A DNA stretch of 34,363 nt from contig NZ_JABX01000054.1 of NCBI RefSeq assembly GCF_001469165.1, positions 1-34,363 on the forward strand, written 5' to 3'. The DNA comes from Thiohalocapsa sp. ML1. Its GTDB lineage: Bacteria > Pseudomonadota > Gammaproteobacteria > Chromatiales > Chromatiaceae. Below, piece after piece: positions 1 to 12,794 of this stretch. The notes beneath the pieces are model-generated. The model was not told where the DNA came from, searched no databases, and saw only the letters and a list, made by a program, of their open reading frames with translations. Made by a program: the position numbers and the translations under genes. Positions within the stretch are counted from its first letter, which is position 1, and every line of letters begins with the position of its first letter.

Positions 1-202
1 TGGGAGCGCCGGCTTTCAGCCGGCTTCGCGTGCCGGGGGCTCGATGCCCCCGGCGCGCGATCTGCGGCGCGGGAGCCGGGCGGTTGCCCATGGCGCGCTG
101 CCAGGCGGACGACCGCGCATGCGCCCTCTGATCGGCCCAGACGCCGCCGACGCGGCATCGAGCCGCGCCGGCGGCGAGCCGGCTGGAAAGCCGGCGATCC
201 CA
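1..202. repeat. MITE-like repeat, copy A
   Basis: The left end (tgggagcgccggctttcagc) and right end (ctggaaagccggcgatccca) are imperfect inverted repeats, and each end is itself a small palindrome (GCCGGCTTTCAGCCGGC). The interior holds a second palindrome, GGGGGCTCGATGCCCCC. The same sequence restarts at 216, so this is one of two direct copies with a period of 215 bp. There is no coding frame with family resemblance; it looks like a non-autonomous palindromic element. The left boundary may extend beyond the window. Confidence 0.7.
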
Positions 203-215
203 GTCGGGCGCCGAC

Positions 216-462
216 TGGGAGCGCCGGCTTTCAGCCGGCTTCGCGTGCCGGGGGCTCGATGCCCCCGGCGCGCGATCTGCGGCGCGGGAGCCGGGCGGTT
301 GCCCATGCCGCGCGGCCGGCCGGACGAGCGCGCATGTGCTCTCTGATCGGCCAGGACGCCGCCGACGCGGCATCGAGCCGCGCCGGCGGCGAGCCGGCTG
401 GAAAGCCGGCGATCCCGGTCCGCCGCGCCGGCGGCGAGCCGGCTGGAAAGCCGGCGATCCCA
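216..462. repeat. MITE-like repeat, copy B, with duplicated right end
   Basis: This is a second copy of the element at 1-202, almost identical for the first 90 bases and then about 85-90% alike. Its right end occurs twice in tandem: one ends near 416 and the other at 462, separated by a short CGCCGCGCCGGCGGC stretch. The duplicated end suggests slippage or nested insertion. The following stretch 463-660 shows no gene I recognise. Confidence 0.65.
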
Positions 463-660
463 GCGCAGTAGTGTCCGCTGTACGAACCGCTTGCGTGCGG
501 CAGGCGATGTGGCCGGCACGATGATCGCGGCCTTCGGCGTGACGATCGCGCAGGGGCGCTATTACACCTTCATGGCGTCTGTTCGACCGGGTAGACTGTC
601 GTGCAGCACCGGCGTCGTTCGCGCGCCACGGCCCTTGGACCCCCGCGCGGTTTGCCATCC

Positions 661-738
661 ATGTCCGACACCGAGCCGAACCGCATGAGCGGCAGCCGCA
701 CCGGATACCGGCTCAAGCCGAACTGGCGGCGCGCCTGA
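661..738 (+). other. 25-codon leader ORF overlapping rsmG start
   Basis: ATG 661 opens a 25-residue frame (begins MSDTEPNRMSG) that stops with TGA at 736-738. This overlaps the rsmG ATG at 738 as TGATG, the arrangement typical of translational coupling. There is no protein family resemblance and no strong Shine-Dalgarno sequence, so it may be a coupling leader or a chance frame. Confidence 0.25.
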
Positions 739-1403
739 TGGCAGCGGGCGCCGATGGTCAATCGGCGCTGGGCGCGCGGCTCGACGCGGGCCTCGTCGCG
801 CTCGGCGTCGGCGCGGATGCGGAGCAGCGCGCGCGACTACTCGCCTGCGTCGAGCTGCTCGCGCGCTGGAACCGCGCCTACAACCTGACCGCCGTGCGCG
901 ACCCGCTGGACATGGTCCCGCGCCACCTGCTCGACAGCCTGGCCGTGCTGCCCTGGGTGCGACAGGGACCGGTGCTCGACGTCGGCACGGGCGCCGGGCT
1001 GCCGGGGCTGCCGCTCGCGATCATGCGGCCGGAGCTCGCCTTCACGCTGCTCGACAGCAACGCGAAGAAGCTCCGCTTCGTGCGTCAGGCGGTGCTCGAT
1101 CTTGGCCTCGGCAACGTCGCCGTCGTGCAGGCCCGGATCGAGGCGTACCGGCCGCAGATGAATTTCGCTACCATGACGGCCCGCGCGGTGGCGTCCCTCG
1201 CCGAGCTGTGCCGCGCTTGCGCGCCGCTCGCGGCGCCGGGCGGCAGGCTGCTGGCGCTGAAGGGGCGGGACCCGGAGCAGGAGCTCGCGGCACTGGCGAT
1301 GGCCGCCCCCGAGCGCGTGCAGGCGCAAGCGGCGGTCATCCATCGATTCAGCGTGCCGCAGCTCGATGCCGCGCGCTGCCTGATCGAGGTGCCCTTCGCC
1401 TGA
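738..1403 (+). CDS. rsmG: 16S rRNA (guanine527-N7)-methyltransferase RsmG
   Basis: RsmG (GidB) uses S-adenosylmethionine to methylate N7 of G527 in the 530 loop of 16S rRNA; its loss gives low-level streptomycin resistance in many bacteria. The 221-residue product has the usual length. It shows the family signature around residues 44-51 (WNRAYNLT), the H63-LLDS helix and the SAM-binding glycine loop GTGAGLPG at 83-90. The start at 738 is the only plausible ATG, because the upstream in-frame sequence has no ATG or GTG nearby. In many Gammaproteobacteria the gene follows mnmG; here mnmG is absent from the upstream 700 bp, which carry repeats instead. parA follows 108 bp downstream on the same strand. 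Confidence 0.96.
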   Translation: MAAGADGQSALGARLDAGLVALGVGADAEQRARLLACVELLARWNRAYNLTAVRDPLDMVPRHLLDSLAVLPWVRQGPVLDVGTGAGLPGLPLAIMRPELAFTLLDSNAKKLRFVRQAVLDLGLGNVAVVQARIEAYRPQMNFATMTARAVASLAELCRACAPLAAPGGRLLALKGRDPEQELAALAMAAPERVQAQAAVIHRFSVPQLDAARCLIEVPFA

Positions 1404-1466
1404 CGACATGCGCCTGCATCGTGCGCACGCCGTTGCGGCAGCTTCCGCCGCTGCGGGCTTAAATCT

Positions 1467-1506
1467 CCCCAGCAGGATCTTCCCAGCAGGATTTCCCCCA
1501 GCAGGA
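1467..1506 (+). repeat. Three CCCAGCAGGA repeats in the parA leader
   Basis: CCCAGCAGGA occurs at 1468, 1482 and 1497 with a spacing of about 15 bp. Each copy contains an AGCAGGA Shine-Dalgarno-like core; the last ends 5 bases before the parA ATG and is probably its ribosome binding site. The other two could act as standby sites or simply reflect local duplication. Confidence 0.6.
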
Positions 1507-1511
1507 CTCAA

Positions 1512-2300
1512 ATGGCCCGCATCATCGCCATCGCAAACCAGAAGGGCGGCGTCGGCAAGACCACCACCGCCGTCAACCTCGCCGCGTCGCTGGCGTCGAT
1601 GAAGCGGCGCGTGCTGCTGGTGGACATGGACCCGCAGGGCAACGCGACCATGGGCGTCGGCGTGAACAAGAACACGCTGGAGCGCACCGGCTGCGACCTG
1701 CTGCTGAACGACGCCCCGTTCTCGCAGTGCGTCGTTCGGGTGCCGGAGCCGGCGCCGGGCTTCGATGTCTTGCCGTCCAACGGCGACATGACCGCGGCGG
1801 AGGTGGGCCTGATGCAGGGTGGTGCGCGGGAGCGCACGCTCGCAAACAAGCTCGCCGCGCAGTCCGCCGCCTATGAGATCATCCTGCTGGACTGCCCGCC
1901 GTCGCTGAACATGCTGACCGTCAACGCGCTGGTTGCCGCCGACGGCGTGCTGATCCCGATCCAGTGCGAGTACTACGCGCTCGAAGGGCTGTCCGCGCTG
2001 CTCGACACCGTCGATCAGATCCGCGCCAGCCGCAACAGCGGGCTGCGCATCGAGGGTATCCTGCGCACGATGCACGACCCGCGCAACAACCTGTCCAACC
2101 AGGTATCCACGCAGCTCGTGACCCACTTCAAGGGCCAGGTGTTCCGCAGCATCGTGCCGCGCAACGTGCGCCTCGCCGAGGCGCCGAGCCACGGTATGTC
2201 GGCGCTCCAGTACGACGGCAACTCCCGCGGTGCCGTCGCCTACCTGGCGCTCGCCGGCGAGCTCTTGCGCCGGCGCGAGTCGGCCCCCAACGCGGCCTGA
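1512..2300 (+). CDS. parA: Chromosome-partitioning ATPase ParA (Soj)
   Basis: ParA is a deviant-Walker P-loop ATPase that binds DNA nonspecifically when ATP-bound and is displaced by ParB, moving the origin region during segregation. The 262-residue product begins [10 protein letters not shown], followed by the deviant Walker A KGGVGKTT at 11-18. The Walker A' region is VDMDPQGN near residue 40 and the Walker B-like motif is ILLDCPPS near residue 120. It is a short chromosomal Soj-type ParA without the N-terminal HTH of plasmid types. AGGA just upstream supports the start. It forms a transcription unit with parB, which follows directly; the pair normally lies close to the replication origin. 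Confidence 0.96.
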   Translation: MARIIAIANQKGGVGKTTTAVNLAASLASMKRRVLLVDMDPQGNATMGVGVNKNTLERTGCDLLLNDAPFSQCVVRVPEPAPGFDVLPSNGDMTAAEVGLMQGGARERTLANKLAAQSAAYEIILLDCPPSLNMLTVNALVAADGVLIPIQCEYYALEGLSALLDTVDQIRASRNSGLRIEGILRTMHDPRNNLSNQVSTQLVTHFKGQVFRSIVPRNVRLAEAPSHGMSALQYDGNSRGAVAYLALAGELLRRRESAPNAA

Positions 2301-2444
2301 TCCGCTGACATGAAGAATGCGATCTCGCTGCTCGACCCGCCGCCCACCACCGATGCCCGACCACCCCGAGCCGCCGAAGACCCCATCCGGGCGCCCGCCG
2401 CGCAGGCGGCATCGGCAGCCCGGCCAGGCGATGAGGACAAGCCG

Positions 2445-3356
2445 ATGACCGGCGCGAAGAAGCGGGGCCTTGGCCGCGGCCTGGATGCGCTGTTGAGCGG
2501 CGCCCGCGACTACGCGGCCGATGACGCTGCAACGGACGCCGCCGCCGTCGAGCCCCTGACCAGCGCCGCCCCCGGCGAGTCCGTGCAGCGCCTGCCCATC
2601 GAGCGCATCGAGCGCGGTCGCTACCAGCCCCGGCGCGAGTTCGACGCCGAGGCGCTGCGCGAGCTCGCGGAGTCCATCGCGAGCCAGGGCGTCATCCAGC
2701 CCATCGTCGTGCGGCCGGTGGCCGGCGGGCGCTTCGAGATCATCGCCGGCGAGCGCCGCTGGCGCGCGAGCCAGCAGGCGGGGCTGGTCGAGATTCCGGT
2801 GGTGGTGCGCGACGTTGACGAGCAGACCGCGCTCGCCATCGCGCTCATCGAGAACATCCAGCGCGAGGACCTCGCGCCCCTGGAGGAGGCCGGCGCGCTG
2901 CATCGGCTGCAAGAGGAGTTCGGCCTCACCCACCAGCAGGTGGCGGAAGCCGTGGGCAAGTCACGCACCACGGTGACCAATCTGCTGCGCCTGCTGGAGC
3001 TCGGTGCCGAGGTCAAGGCCCTGCTCGACGCCGGCCGCCTGGAGATGGGCCACGCGCGCGCGCTGCTGGGGCTCAAGGGCGACACGCAGACGCTGGCGGC
3101 GCGCCAGGTCGTCGCTCGCGGCCTGTCGGTGCGCGAGACCGAGCGCCTGGTACGTCGCCTGCAAAGCGAACAAGGCGGTGCCCCGTCCGAGCGTACGCCC
3201 GCGCCGGACCCGGACATCCGTCGGCTCCAGGACGACCTGGCCGAGCGCCTGGGGGCGCGTGTCGCCATCCAGCACGGCACCAAGGGCGCCGGCAAGCTCG
3301 TCATCGCCTACAACAGCCTGGACGAGCTCGACGGCATCCTCGAGCACATCCGCTGA
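2445..3356 (+). CDS. parB: Chromosome-partitioning protein ParB (Spo0J)
   Basis: ParB is a CTP-dependent DNA clamp that loads at parS and stimulates ParA. From ATG 2445 the product is 303 residues and begins with the classic ParB N-terminus (MTGAKKRGLGRGLDALLSG). It then has the IERGRYQPRREFD box, the CTP-binding segment with GERRWRA, ENIQREDL, and the HTH (THQQVAEAVGKSRTTVTNLLRL). The C-terminal dimerisation segment ends GAGKLVIAYNSLDELDGILEHIR. I prefer 2445 because GAGGA lies just upstream and family members start here. An in-frame ATG at 2310, only 9 bp after parA, would add 45 low-complexity residues and has no good Shine-Dalgarno sequence. No consensus parS was seen in the window. Confidence 0.93.
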   Translation: MTGAKKRGLGRGLDALLSGARDYAADDAATDAAAVEPLTSAAPGESVQRLPIERIERGRYQPRREFDAEALRELAESIASQGVIQPIVVRPVAGGRFEIIAGERRWRASQQAGLVEIPVVVRDVDEQTALAIALIENIQREDLAPLEEAGALHRLQEEFGLTHQQVAEAVGKSRTTVTNLLRLLELGAEVKALLDAGRLEMGHARALLGLKGDTQTLAARQVVARGLSVRETERLVRRLQSEQGGAPSERTPAPDPDIRRLQDDLAERLGARVAIQHGTKGAGKLVIAYNSLDELDGILEHIR

Positions 3357-3470
3357 GCGACGGGCGCGGGCGCTTGTTGCGTTGCGTCATCAATTTGCTG
3401 CGACGCGTCATAAAACCGTAAGACTGGACACCTCCCGTTATGGCAAGATGCGCGCCGTTGAGTCAGGGGT

Positions 3471-3500
3471 TTGACCATAATATTCGGGCACGCTTATACT
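3471..3500 (+). promoter_or_regulatory. Sigma70-type promoter of the atp operon
   Basis: TTGACC at 3471-3476 and TATACT at 3495-3500 are separated by 18 bp and lie 22 bp before the GTG start of atpI. This is the best -35/-10 pair in the window and sits exactly where the ATP synthase operon should begin. Confidence 0.75.
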
Positions 3501-3522
3501 GGCGGGCCTTTACGGGGGGCAG

Positions 3523-3915
3523 GTGAGCTACGGGGAGTCCCGCGGCCTCGGTCCACGCGATCGCGCACAGTTGCGCCGTCTGCTGCTTTGGCAGTCGGTC
3601 TTCGCGCTCGTTGCGGTTGTGGCGGCCGCGCCTTTCGGCGGATGGGCTGCAACGTCGGCGGCCATTGGCGCCGGGGTTTGCCTCCTCGCCAATTGGGTGT
3701 TTGCCTTGAGGGTATTCCGTCGCTACCGCGCTGATGCGCCGACGGAGCTGGCGCTGCGTATCTATATGGCCGAGATTGGCAAGATCGTGCTGATTCTCGG
3801 GCTGTTCACGCTCGCGTTTGTCACCCTTCCGTCTCTCAATCTGCCGGCTCTGCTCGGCGCGTATTTCGCGGTGCAGGTGCTGCCCGCGCTGTTTGCATCG
3901 CGGCCGAGTGTTTAA
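3523..3915 (+). CDS. atpI: ATP synthase subunit I (AtpI)
   Basis: AtpI is a small membrane protein encoded first in most atp operons. It assists c-ring assembly or Mg2+ supply but is not part of the final enzyme. The 130-residue product has four predicted membrane segments (about 22-38, 43-63, 84-102 and 107-125) and a basic patch RVFRRYRA after the second. The start is GTG at 3523, preceded by a G-rich Shine-Dalgarno (GGGGGCAG). It is separated by 27 bp from atpB. The sequence is poorly conserved between species, so the call rests on size, topology and position. Confidence 0.88.
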   Translation: MSYGESRGLGPRDRAQLRRLLLWQSVFALVAVVAAAPFGGWAATSAAIGAGVCLLANWVFALRVFRRYRADAPTELALRIYMAEIGKIVLILGLFTLAFVTLPSLNLPALLGAYFAVQVLPALFASRPSV

Positions 3916-4806
<891 letters not shown>

Positions 4807-4860
4807 TGCCGGAGCGCGGCGCCACCCATCGGTGCCGCGCCGGGCGACCCTTTTCGATAA

Positions 4861-5133
<273 letters not shown>

Positions 5134-5231
5134 GCGAGCGGAGGCAGAGCCAAGCGGTCCACCGTGTCCGCCGGCAACGCGATCGGTGATCGCTTCTCCA
5201 TTCCAGAGGCAAACGTCAGAAAGGCAGACGG

Positions 5232-5702
5232 ATGAACATCAACCTTACTCTGTTCGTGCAGATGATCGCCTTCGGCGTGTTCGTCGCCTTCTGCATGAAG
5301 TACGTCTGGCCGCCGATCATGAAGGCGCTCGAAGAGCGTACGGCCAAAATCGCCGAGGGCCTGGCTGCTGCCGAGCGCGGCAAGCAGGAGCAGGAGCTCG
5401 GTGAGCAGCGCGCCGTCGAGGTCATGAAGGAGGCCAAGAGCAGTGCGCAGGATGTCGTTGCGCAGGCGCAGAAGCGCTACAACGAGATCCTCGACGAGGC
5501 CAAGCGCGACGCGCAGGCCGAGGCGGAGCGCATCCGCCACGCGGCGCAGGCGGAGATTGAGCAGGAGGCCAATCGCGCGCGGGAAGAGCTCCGCGAGCGC
5601 ATGGCGCACCTGGCCATTGCCGCGGCGGAAAAGATCCTCCAGCGCGAGGTCGACGCCACCGCGCACAAGGACATCGTCGAGTCCTTCGCGCAGCAGATCT
5701 AA
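5232..5702 (+). CDS. atpF: F0F1 ATP synthase subunit b
   Basis: Subunit b is the peripheral stalk, linking subunit a to delta and alpha. The 156-residue product matches E. coli b in length. It has an N-terminal membrane helix at about 5-25 and [22 protein letters not shown] at the membrane exit, followed by a long Ala/Glu/Arg-rich right-handed coiled coil. Only one b-type gene is present, without the b' partner found in many phototrophic alphaproteobacteria. It ends 12 bp before atpH. Confidence 0.96.
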   Translation: MNINLTLFVQMIAFGVFVAFCMKYVWPPIMKALEERTAKIAEGLAAAERGKQEQELGEQRAVEVMKEAKSSAQDVVAQAQKRYNEILDEAKRDAQAEAERIRHAAQAEIEQEANRAREELRERMAHLAIAAAEKILQREVDATAHKDIVESFAQQI

Positions 5703-5714
5703 GGGGCGAACAGC

Positions 5715-6254
5715 ATGGCCGGAGACACCACAACCATCGCCCGTCCCTACGCCGAGGCGGCCTTCGAGGTCGCCCGGTCCGACGGCAGCCTGGACGCCTG
5801 GGCCGATGGCCTGACGCTGCTCGGCACGATCGTCGAGGACCCGCAGCTCGGTGAGCAGATCGGCAATCCGAAGGCGACCGCCGAGCAACTGCGCGACCTG
5901 ATCTTCGCCGTCGCCGGTGAGGGTCTGAGCCTGCATCTACAGAACCTGGTGCGGCTCCTCGCCGTGAACAGGCGCCTGGTCGTGCTGCCGGACATCGCGC
6001 GGCTGTTCGCGCAGATGAAGACCGCCTACGAAGGCCTGCGCCACGTCCAGGTCACCAGCGCCTTCGCCGTCGCCGACGCCGACCGGGATGCCCTCGCGGA
6101 GCGCCTCAAGGCCTACTTCGGCGGCGACGTGGAGCTGACCGTGGCCGAGGACCCGAACCTCATTGGCGGCATCAAGGTCCGCGCGGGCGACATCGTCATC
6201 GACGGCTCGCTGCGCGGACGCCTGGAGCGGCTGTCCAACGACCTGCAATTCTGA
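5715..6254 (+). CDS. atpH: F0F1 ATP synthase subunit delta
   Basis: Delta caps the F1 head and joins it to the b dimer (OSCP-like). The 179-residue product begins with the typical TTIARPYAEAAFEVA helix and ends with the C-terminal signature around residues 140-175 (DPNLIGGIKVRAGDIVIDGS). It sits between atpF and atpA. A duplicated CATCGGAGC lies in the 57-bp gap that follows, and the second copy gives the atpA ribosome binding site. Confidence 0.96.
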   Translation: MAGDTTTIARPYAEAAFEVARSDGSLDAWADGLTLLGTIVEDPQLGEQIGNPKATAEQLRDLIFAVAGEGLSLHLQNLVRLLAVNRRLVVLPDIARLFAQMKTAYEGLRHVQVTSAFAVADADRDALAERLKAYFGGDVELTVAEDPNLIGGIKVRAGDIVIDGSLRGRLERLSNDLQF

Positions 6255-6311
6255 TGTCCGCCGGCGCGGCTTGCGGCGTACACCTCATCGGAGCCCCCAT
6301 CGGAGCAACCC

Positions 6312-7853
6312 ATGCAACTGAATCCCTCTGAGATCAGCGATCTGATCAAACAGAAGATCGAGCAGTTCGACCTCAAGACCGAGGCGCGGGCCGAGGGCAC
6401 GATCGTCAGCCTCACGGACGGCATCGTGCGCATCTACGGCCTGTCGGACGCCCAGTATTACGAGATGCTGGAGTTCCCGAACAACATCTTCGGCCTGGCG
6501 CTGAACCTGGAGCGCGATTCGGTCGGCGCGGTCGTGCTCGGCGACTACACCGGCCTGTCCGAGGGCGACTGGGTGCGCTGCACCGGCCGCGTGCTGGAGG
6601 TGCCGGTGGGCGAGGGGCTGCTCGGGCGCGTCGTGGACTCGCTCGGCCAGCCGCTCGACGGCAAGGGTCCGGTGCAGGCTCAGGGCACGTCGCCCATCGA
6701 GAAGATCGCCCCGGGCGTTATCGCCCGTAAGTCCGTCGACCAGCCGATGCAGACCGGCCTCAAGGCCATCGATGCGATGGTGCCCGTCGGCCGCGGCCAG
6801 CGCGAGCTCATTATCGGCGACCGTCAGACCGGCAAGACCGCGGTCGCCGTGGACGCGATCATCAACCAGAAGGGCACCGGCGTTAAGTGCATCTACGTCG
6901 CCGTGGGCCAGAAGAACAGCTCGGTGGCCGGCGTGCAGCGCAAGCTCGAAGAGCACGGCGCCATGGAGCACACCATCATCGTGCACGCGGGTGCGTCGGA
7001 CTCCGCGGCCATGCAGTTCATCGCGCCCTATGCCGGCTGCTCCATGGGTGAGTACTTCCGCGATAAGGGCGAGGACGCGCTGATCATCTACGACGACCTG
7101 ACCAAGCAGGCCTGGGCCTATCGTCAGGTGTCGCTGCTGCTCCGCCGCCCGCCGGGTCGCGAGGCCTATCCCGGTGACGTCTTCTATCTGCATTCGCGCC
7201 TGTTGGAACGTGCCGCACGCATCAATGAGCACGAGGTGGAGAAGCTCACCAAGGGCGCGGTCAAGGGCAAGACCGGCTCGCTGACGGCGCTGCCGATCAT
7301 CGAGACGCAGGCCGGCGACGTGTCCGCGTTCGTGCCGACCAACGTTATCTCCATCACGGATGGCCAGATCTTCCTCGAGACCGATCTCTTCAACGCCGGT
7401 ATCCGCCCGGCCATCAACGCCGGTCTGTCGGTGTCCCGCGTCGGTGGCGCGGCGCAGACGAAGATCATCAAGAAGCTCGGCGGCGGTATCCGCCTCGCGC
7501 TCGCCCAGTACCGCGAGCTCGCGGCCTTCTCGCAGTTCGCGTCCGACCTCGACGAGGCGACCCGCAAACAGTTGGAGCGCGGCGAGCGCGTCACCGAGCT
7601 GATGAAGCAGCTCCAGTACAGCCCGCAGAGCGTCTCGCAGATGGCGGTCTCGCTGTTCGCGGTTAACGAGGGCTATCTCGACGATGTGGAGGTGAAGAAG
7701 GTCGTCGCCTTCGAGCGCGCGTTGCAGAGCTACGTGGCATCGGCGCAGAAGTCGCTGCTCGAGCAGATCAACGACACCGGCGATTACAGCGACGACATCA
7801 AGGCCTCACTCCACGCTGCAGTGAAGGACTTCAAGGCAAACAACACCTGGTGA
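6312..7853 (+). CDS. atpA: F0F1 ATP synthase subunit alpha
   Basis: Alpha is the non-catalytic nucleotide-binding subunit of F1. The 513-residue product equals the E. coli length. It has an N-terminal beta-barrel, the P-loop GDRQTGKT at 169-176, the Walker B region ALIIYDDL, the arginine-finger region [17 protein letters not shown] and a C-terminal helical bundle ending FKANNTW. It is full length with no internal disruption. A period-7 repeat hairpin separates it from atpG. Confidence 0.98.
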   Translation: MQLNPSEISDLIKQKIEQFDLKTEARAEGTIVSLTDGIVRIYGLSDAQYYEMLEFPNNIFGLALNLERDSVGAVVLGDYTGLSEGDWVRCTGRVLEVPVGEGLLGRVVDSLGQPLDGKGPVQAQGTSPIEKIAPGVIARKSVDQPMQTGLKAIDAMVPVGRGQRELIIGDRQTGKTAVAVDAIINQKGTGVKCIYVAVGQKNSSVAGVQRKLEEHGAMEHTIIVHAGASDSAAMQFIAPYAGCSMGEYFRDKGEDALIIYDDLTKQAWAYRQVSLLLRRPPGREAYPGDVFYLHSRLLERAARINEHEVEKLTKGAVKGKTGSLTALPIIETQAGDVSAFVPTNVISITDGQIFLETDLFNAGIRPAINAGLSVSRVGGAAQTKIIKKLGGGIRLALAQYRELAAFSQFASDLDEATRKQLERGERVTELMKQLQYSPQSVSQMAVSLFAVNEGYLDDVEVKKVVAFERALQSYVASAQKSLLEQINDTGDYSDDIKASLHAAVKDFKANNTW

Positions 7854-7939
7854 GGTGGCTAGGGGCTAGGGTCTAGGGGCTAGGCGGATCGCGCCTGCTC
7901 CGTGGCACCTAGCACCCAGCGCCTAGCACCCAGCACCTG
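7854..7939. repeat. Inverted period-7 repeat hairpin (CTAGGGG type) between atpA and atpG
   Basis: The left arm is four tandem heptamers (GGCTAGG, GGCTAGG, GTCTAGG, GGCTAGG). The right arm reads CACCTAG, CACCCAG, CGCCTAG, CACCCAG, complementary to the left with some mismatches. It begins immediately after the atpA stop codon. The arms would fold into a stable stem in the atp mRNA. CTAG is usually rare in bacterial DNA, so its density here is conspicuous. Confidence 0.75.
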
Positions 7940-7957
7940 TATTCGACGGAGTTCCCC

Positions 7958-10281
<2,324 letters not shown>

Positions 10282-10349
10282 GTCGGAGCGCCGGCGTCCC
10301 CCGAGCGGGGGCGTCGGCCTCGATCGAACAATCCCTGGAGCACGCCGAC

Positions 10350-10775
10350 ATGGCAATGCAGATTCACGTGGACATCGTCAGTGCCGAGGGTGCCATCCAC
10401 TCCGGCATGGCGGCAATGATCTACGCCCCCGGCGAGATGGGCGAGCTCGGCATCGCCCCGCGCCACGCGCCGCTCATCACGCGGCTCAAGCCCGGTGACG
10501 TGCGCGTCGAGGACGACAAGGGCGCCCTGGAGCACTTCTATGTCTCCGGCGGCATGCTGGAGGTGCAGCCGGACGTCGTCACGGTGCTCGCGGACACGGC
10601 CATCCGCGCCGAGAACATCGACGAGGCCAAGGCCCTGGAGGCCAAGCGCCGCGCCGAAGACGCCCTCGCCGGCCAGACCGCCCAGTTCGAGTATGCCAAG
10701 GCCCAGGCCGAGCTGGCCGAGGCCATCGCCCAACTGCGCGCCATCGAAAAGCTGCGCAAGATGCGCGCGGGCTGA
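10350..10775 (+). CDS. atpC: F0F1 ATP synthase subunit epsilon
   Basis: Epsilon is the inhibitory subunit at the foot of the rotor. The 141-residue product has the N-terminal beta-sandwich ([34 protein letters not shown]) and a C-terminal helical hairpin rich in Ala, Glu and Lys. ATG 10350 is followed by a second ATG at 10356, and either could be used. It is the last gene of the ATP synthase operon. Confidence 0.96.
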   Translation: MAMQIHVDIVSAEGAIHSGMAAMIYAPGEMGELGIAPRHAPLITRLKPGDVRVEDDKGALEHFYVSGGMLEVQPDVVTVLADTAIRAENIDEAKALEAKRRAEDALAGQTAQFEYAKAQAELAEAIAQLRAIEKLRKMRAG

Positions 10776-10810
10776 TCTGCCCCCCGCGCCCGCTCGGTGT
10801 CGTCGGCGTT

Positions 10811-10838
10811 TTGGCGCTGGCACCAGTTGCGCTATGCT
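10811..10838 (+). promoter_or_regulatory. Possible promoter for the FKBP gene
   Basis: TTGGCG (10811-10816) and TATGCT (10833-10838) have a 16-bp spacer, 30 bp before the downstream ATG. It matches sigma70 only moderately but lies in the right place for expression independent of the atp operon. Confidence 0.4.
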
Positions 10839-10868
10839 CGGGCCGTTCGTCGCCACCGAGGCATCACC

Positions 10869-11363
10869 ATGTCCGAGCTCGTTGCCAACGGCAAGCTCGT
10901 CTCGCTCACCTACAGCATCCGCGACCAGCGGGGACAGGTGCTTGAGCAGAGCGAGCTGCCCATCAGCTATATCCAGGGCGGCCACAACGAGCTGATCGGC
11001 GGCATGGATGAGGCCCTGGAGGGCAAGCGCGCCGGCGAGGAGGTTCGACTGGAGCTGACGCCGGACCAGAGCGGCTTCGGCGAGTACGATCCCAACCTGA
11101 CCTTCAGCGACGACCTCGACAACGTGCCGCCGCAGTTTCATGAGCTCGGTGCCGAGGTGCAGATGCAGAGCGACGCCGGCGACGTGCGCACCTTCTACGT
11201 CACCCGCATCGCCAACGGCCGCCTGACGGTGGACGGCAATCACCCGCTCGCGGGCAAGCACCTCTGCGTGCTTGTCCGCATCCGCGACGTGCGCGAGCCC
11301 ACGGCGGCCGAGCTCCACCAAGACGCCGCGGGCGATGTCGATGCGCCGCGGACGCTCCACTGA
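10869..11363 (+). CDS. FKBP-type peptidyl-prolyl isomerase, SlyD-like
   Basis: This is a cytoplasmic prolyl isomerase and chaperone of the SlyD/FkpB group. The 164-residue product begins MSELVANGKLVSLTYSIRD and has the FKBP core (LPISYIQGGHNELIGGMDEAL, KRAGEEVRLELTPDQSGFGEYDP). An insert-in-flap domain at about 70-125 is followed by the FKBP return strand. It lacks the His/Cys-rich metal-binding tail of E. coli SlyD. The start at 10869 fits the family N-terminus; an in-frame ATG at 10797 would add 24 residues overlapping the likely promoter. Confidence 0.9.
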   Translation: MSELVANGKLVSLTYSIRDQRGQVLEQSELPISYIQGGHNELIGGMDEALEGKRAGEEVRLELTPDQSGFGEYDPNLTFSDDLDNVPPQFHELGAEVQMQSDAGDVRTFYVTRIANGRLTVDGNHPLAGKHLCVLVRIRDVREPTAAELHQDAAGDVDAPRTLH

Positions 11364-11432
11364 GCGTCCCGTCGCGCGCCATGCCCGCCGCCTTCCGTCA
11401 CCCGCCCTTCGCCCCCAGGAGGTGAGCTCAGC

Positions 11433-12794
11433 ATGAGCTTAGGCGTCGTCATTCTCGCCGCCGGCAAGGGCACGCGCATGCGTTCCGCCCTGCCCAAGGT
11501 GCTGCATCCCCTGGCCGGCCGGCCGCTGCTCCACCACGTGCTCGATGCGGCGGAGGCGGTCGGTGCCGCGCGCATCTGCGTTGTTTTCGGCCACGGCGGC
11601 GAGCTGGTGCCAAGCCGGCTCGCCGACGCGGATTGCGTCTGGGTGGAGCAGCCGGAACGCTTGGGCACCGGCCATGCCGTGCAGCAGGCCCTGCCGGCGC
11701 TCGCCGAGGTCGGCCGTGTGCTGGTGCTCTACGGCGACGTGCCACTGATCGAGGCGGAGACGCTGAACCGGCTCATCGCCGATAGCGCTGACACGGCGCT
11801 AGGGCTCTTGACCATGCGGCTTGCGGACCCGAGCGGCTACGGGCGCATCGTCCGTGCCCCGAACGGCAAGGTGCTGCGCATCGTCGAGCAAAAGGACGCG
11901 AGCGAGGCCGAGCGCGGCATCACCGAGGTCAACACCGGCATCATCGTTGCGGATCGGGCGCGGTTGGCCGATTGGCTCGGGCGCGTCACCAACGACAACG
12001 TTCAGCGCGAGTACTACCTGACCGACGTCATTGGGCTGGCCACCAGCGACGGCGTCGATGTCGTCACCGCGCAGCCCGAGACCCTGGAAGAGGTCGCCGG
12101 CATCAACGACCGGGCGCAGCTCGCGGAGCTGGAGCGCTATTACCAGCGCCGCGTCGCCGAGTGTCTGATGCAGCGCGGCACCACCATCATCGATCCGGCC
12201 CGCATCGACATCCGCGGCACGCTGGAGTGCGACCGGGACGTCGTTCTGGACGTGAACCTGATCTGCGAAGGTCGTGTCCGCATCGGCGCCGACAGCCGCA
12301 TCGGCCCCAACTGCGTGCTGAAGGATTGCGAGATCGGCCAAGGCGTGGAGGTGCTGGCCAACAGCCTCATCGAGGGCGCCCGGGTTGGCCCCGGCGCGCG
12401 CATCGGCCCCTTCGCGCGGCTGCGCCCGGAGGCGGACATCGGCCGTGATTGCCACGTCGGCAACTTCGTCGAGATCAAGAAATCCAGCATCGCCGACGGC
12501 AGCAAGGTCAACCATCTAAGCTATATCGGCGACGCGGACATCGGCGTCGGCGTCAACGTCGGTGCCGGCACCATCACCTGCAACTACGACGGCGCGAACA
12601 AGCATCGTACCGTCATCGGCGACGGCGCCTTCATCGGCTCCAACAGCGCGCTGGTGGCGCCGGTGGCGATCGGACCGGGCGCCACAATCGGCGCCGGCTC
12701 CGTGATCGTGCATGACGCGCCGCCGGAGCTGCTGACCGTGGCGCGCGGGCGGCAGGTGACGGTCGAGGGCTGGCAACGGCCTTTGAAGAAGTAG
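11433..12794 (+). CDS. glmU: Bifunctional UDP-GlcNAc pyrophosphorylase / GlcN-1-P acetyltransferase GlmU
   Basis: GlmU makes UDP-N-acetylglucosamine for peptidoglycan and LPS by acetylating glucosamine-1-phosphate and then adding uridylate. The 453-residue product has the pyrophosphorylase signature LAAGKGTRMRSALPKVLHPL at 8-27. The GYGRIVR and EVNTGI segments follow. The C-terminal left-handed beta-helix of hexapeptide repeats starts at about residue 250 and includes the acetyltransferase residues in NFVEIKKSS and GTITCNYDG. An almost perfect Shine-Dalgarno AGGAGGTGA (11417-11425) lies 7 bp before the ATG. glmS follows downstream, so two steps of amino-sugar synthesis are co-located. Confidence 0.97.
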   Translation: MSLGVVILAAGKGTRMRSALPKVLHPLAGRPLLHHVLDAAEAVGAARICVVFGHGGELVPSRLADADCVWVEQPERLGTGHAVQQALPALAEVGRVLVLYGDVPLIEAETLNRLIADSADTALGLLTMRLADPSGYGRIVRAPNGKVLRIVEQKDASEAERGITEVNTGIIVADRARLADWLGRVTNDNVQREYYLTDVIGLATSDGVDVVTAQPETLEEVAGINDRAQLAELERYYQRRVAECLMQRGTTIIDPARIDIRGTLECDRDVVLDVNLICEGRVRIGADSRIGPNCVLKDCEIGQGVEVLANSLIEGARVGPGARIGPFARLRPEADIGRDCHVGNFVEIKKSSIADGSKVNHLSYIGDADIGVGVNVGAGTITCNYDGANKHRTVIGDGAFIGSNSALVAPVAIGPGATIGAGSVIVHDAPPELLTVARGRQVTVEGWQRPLKK

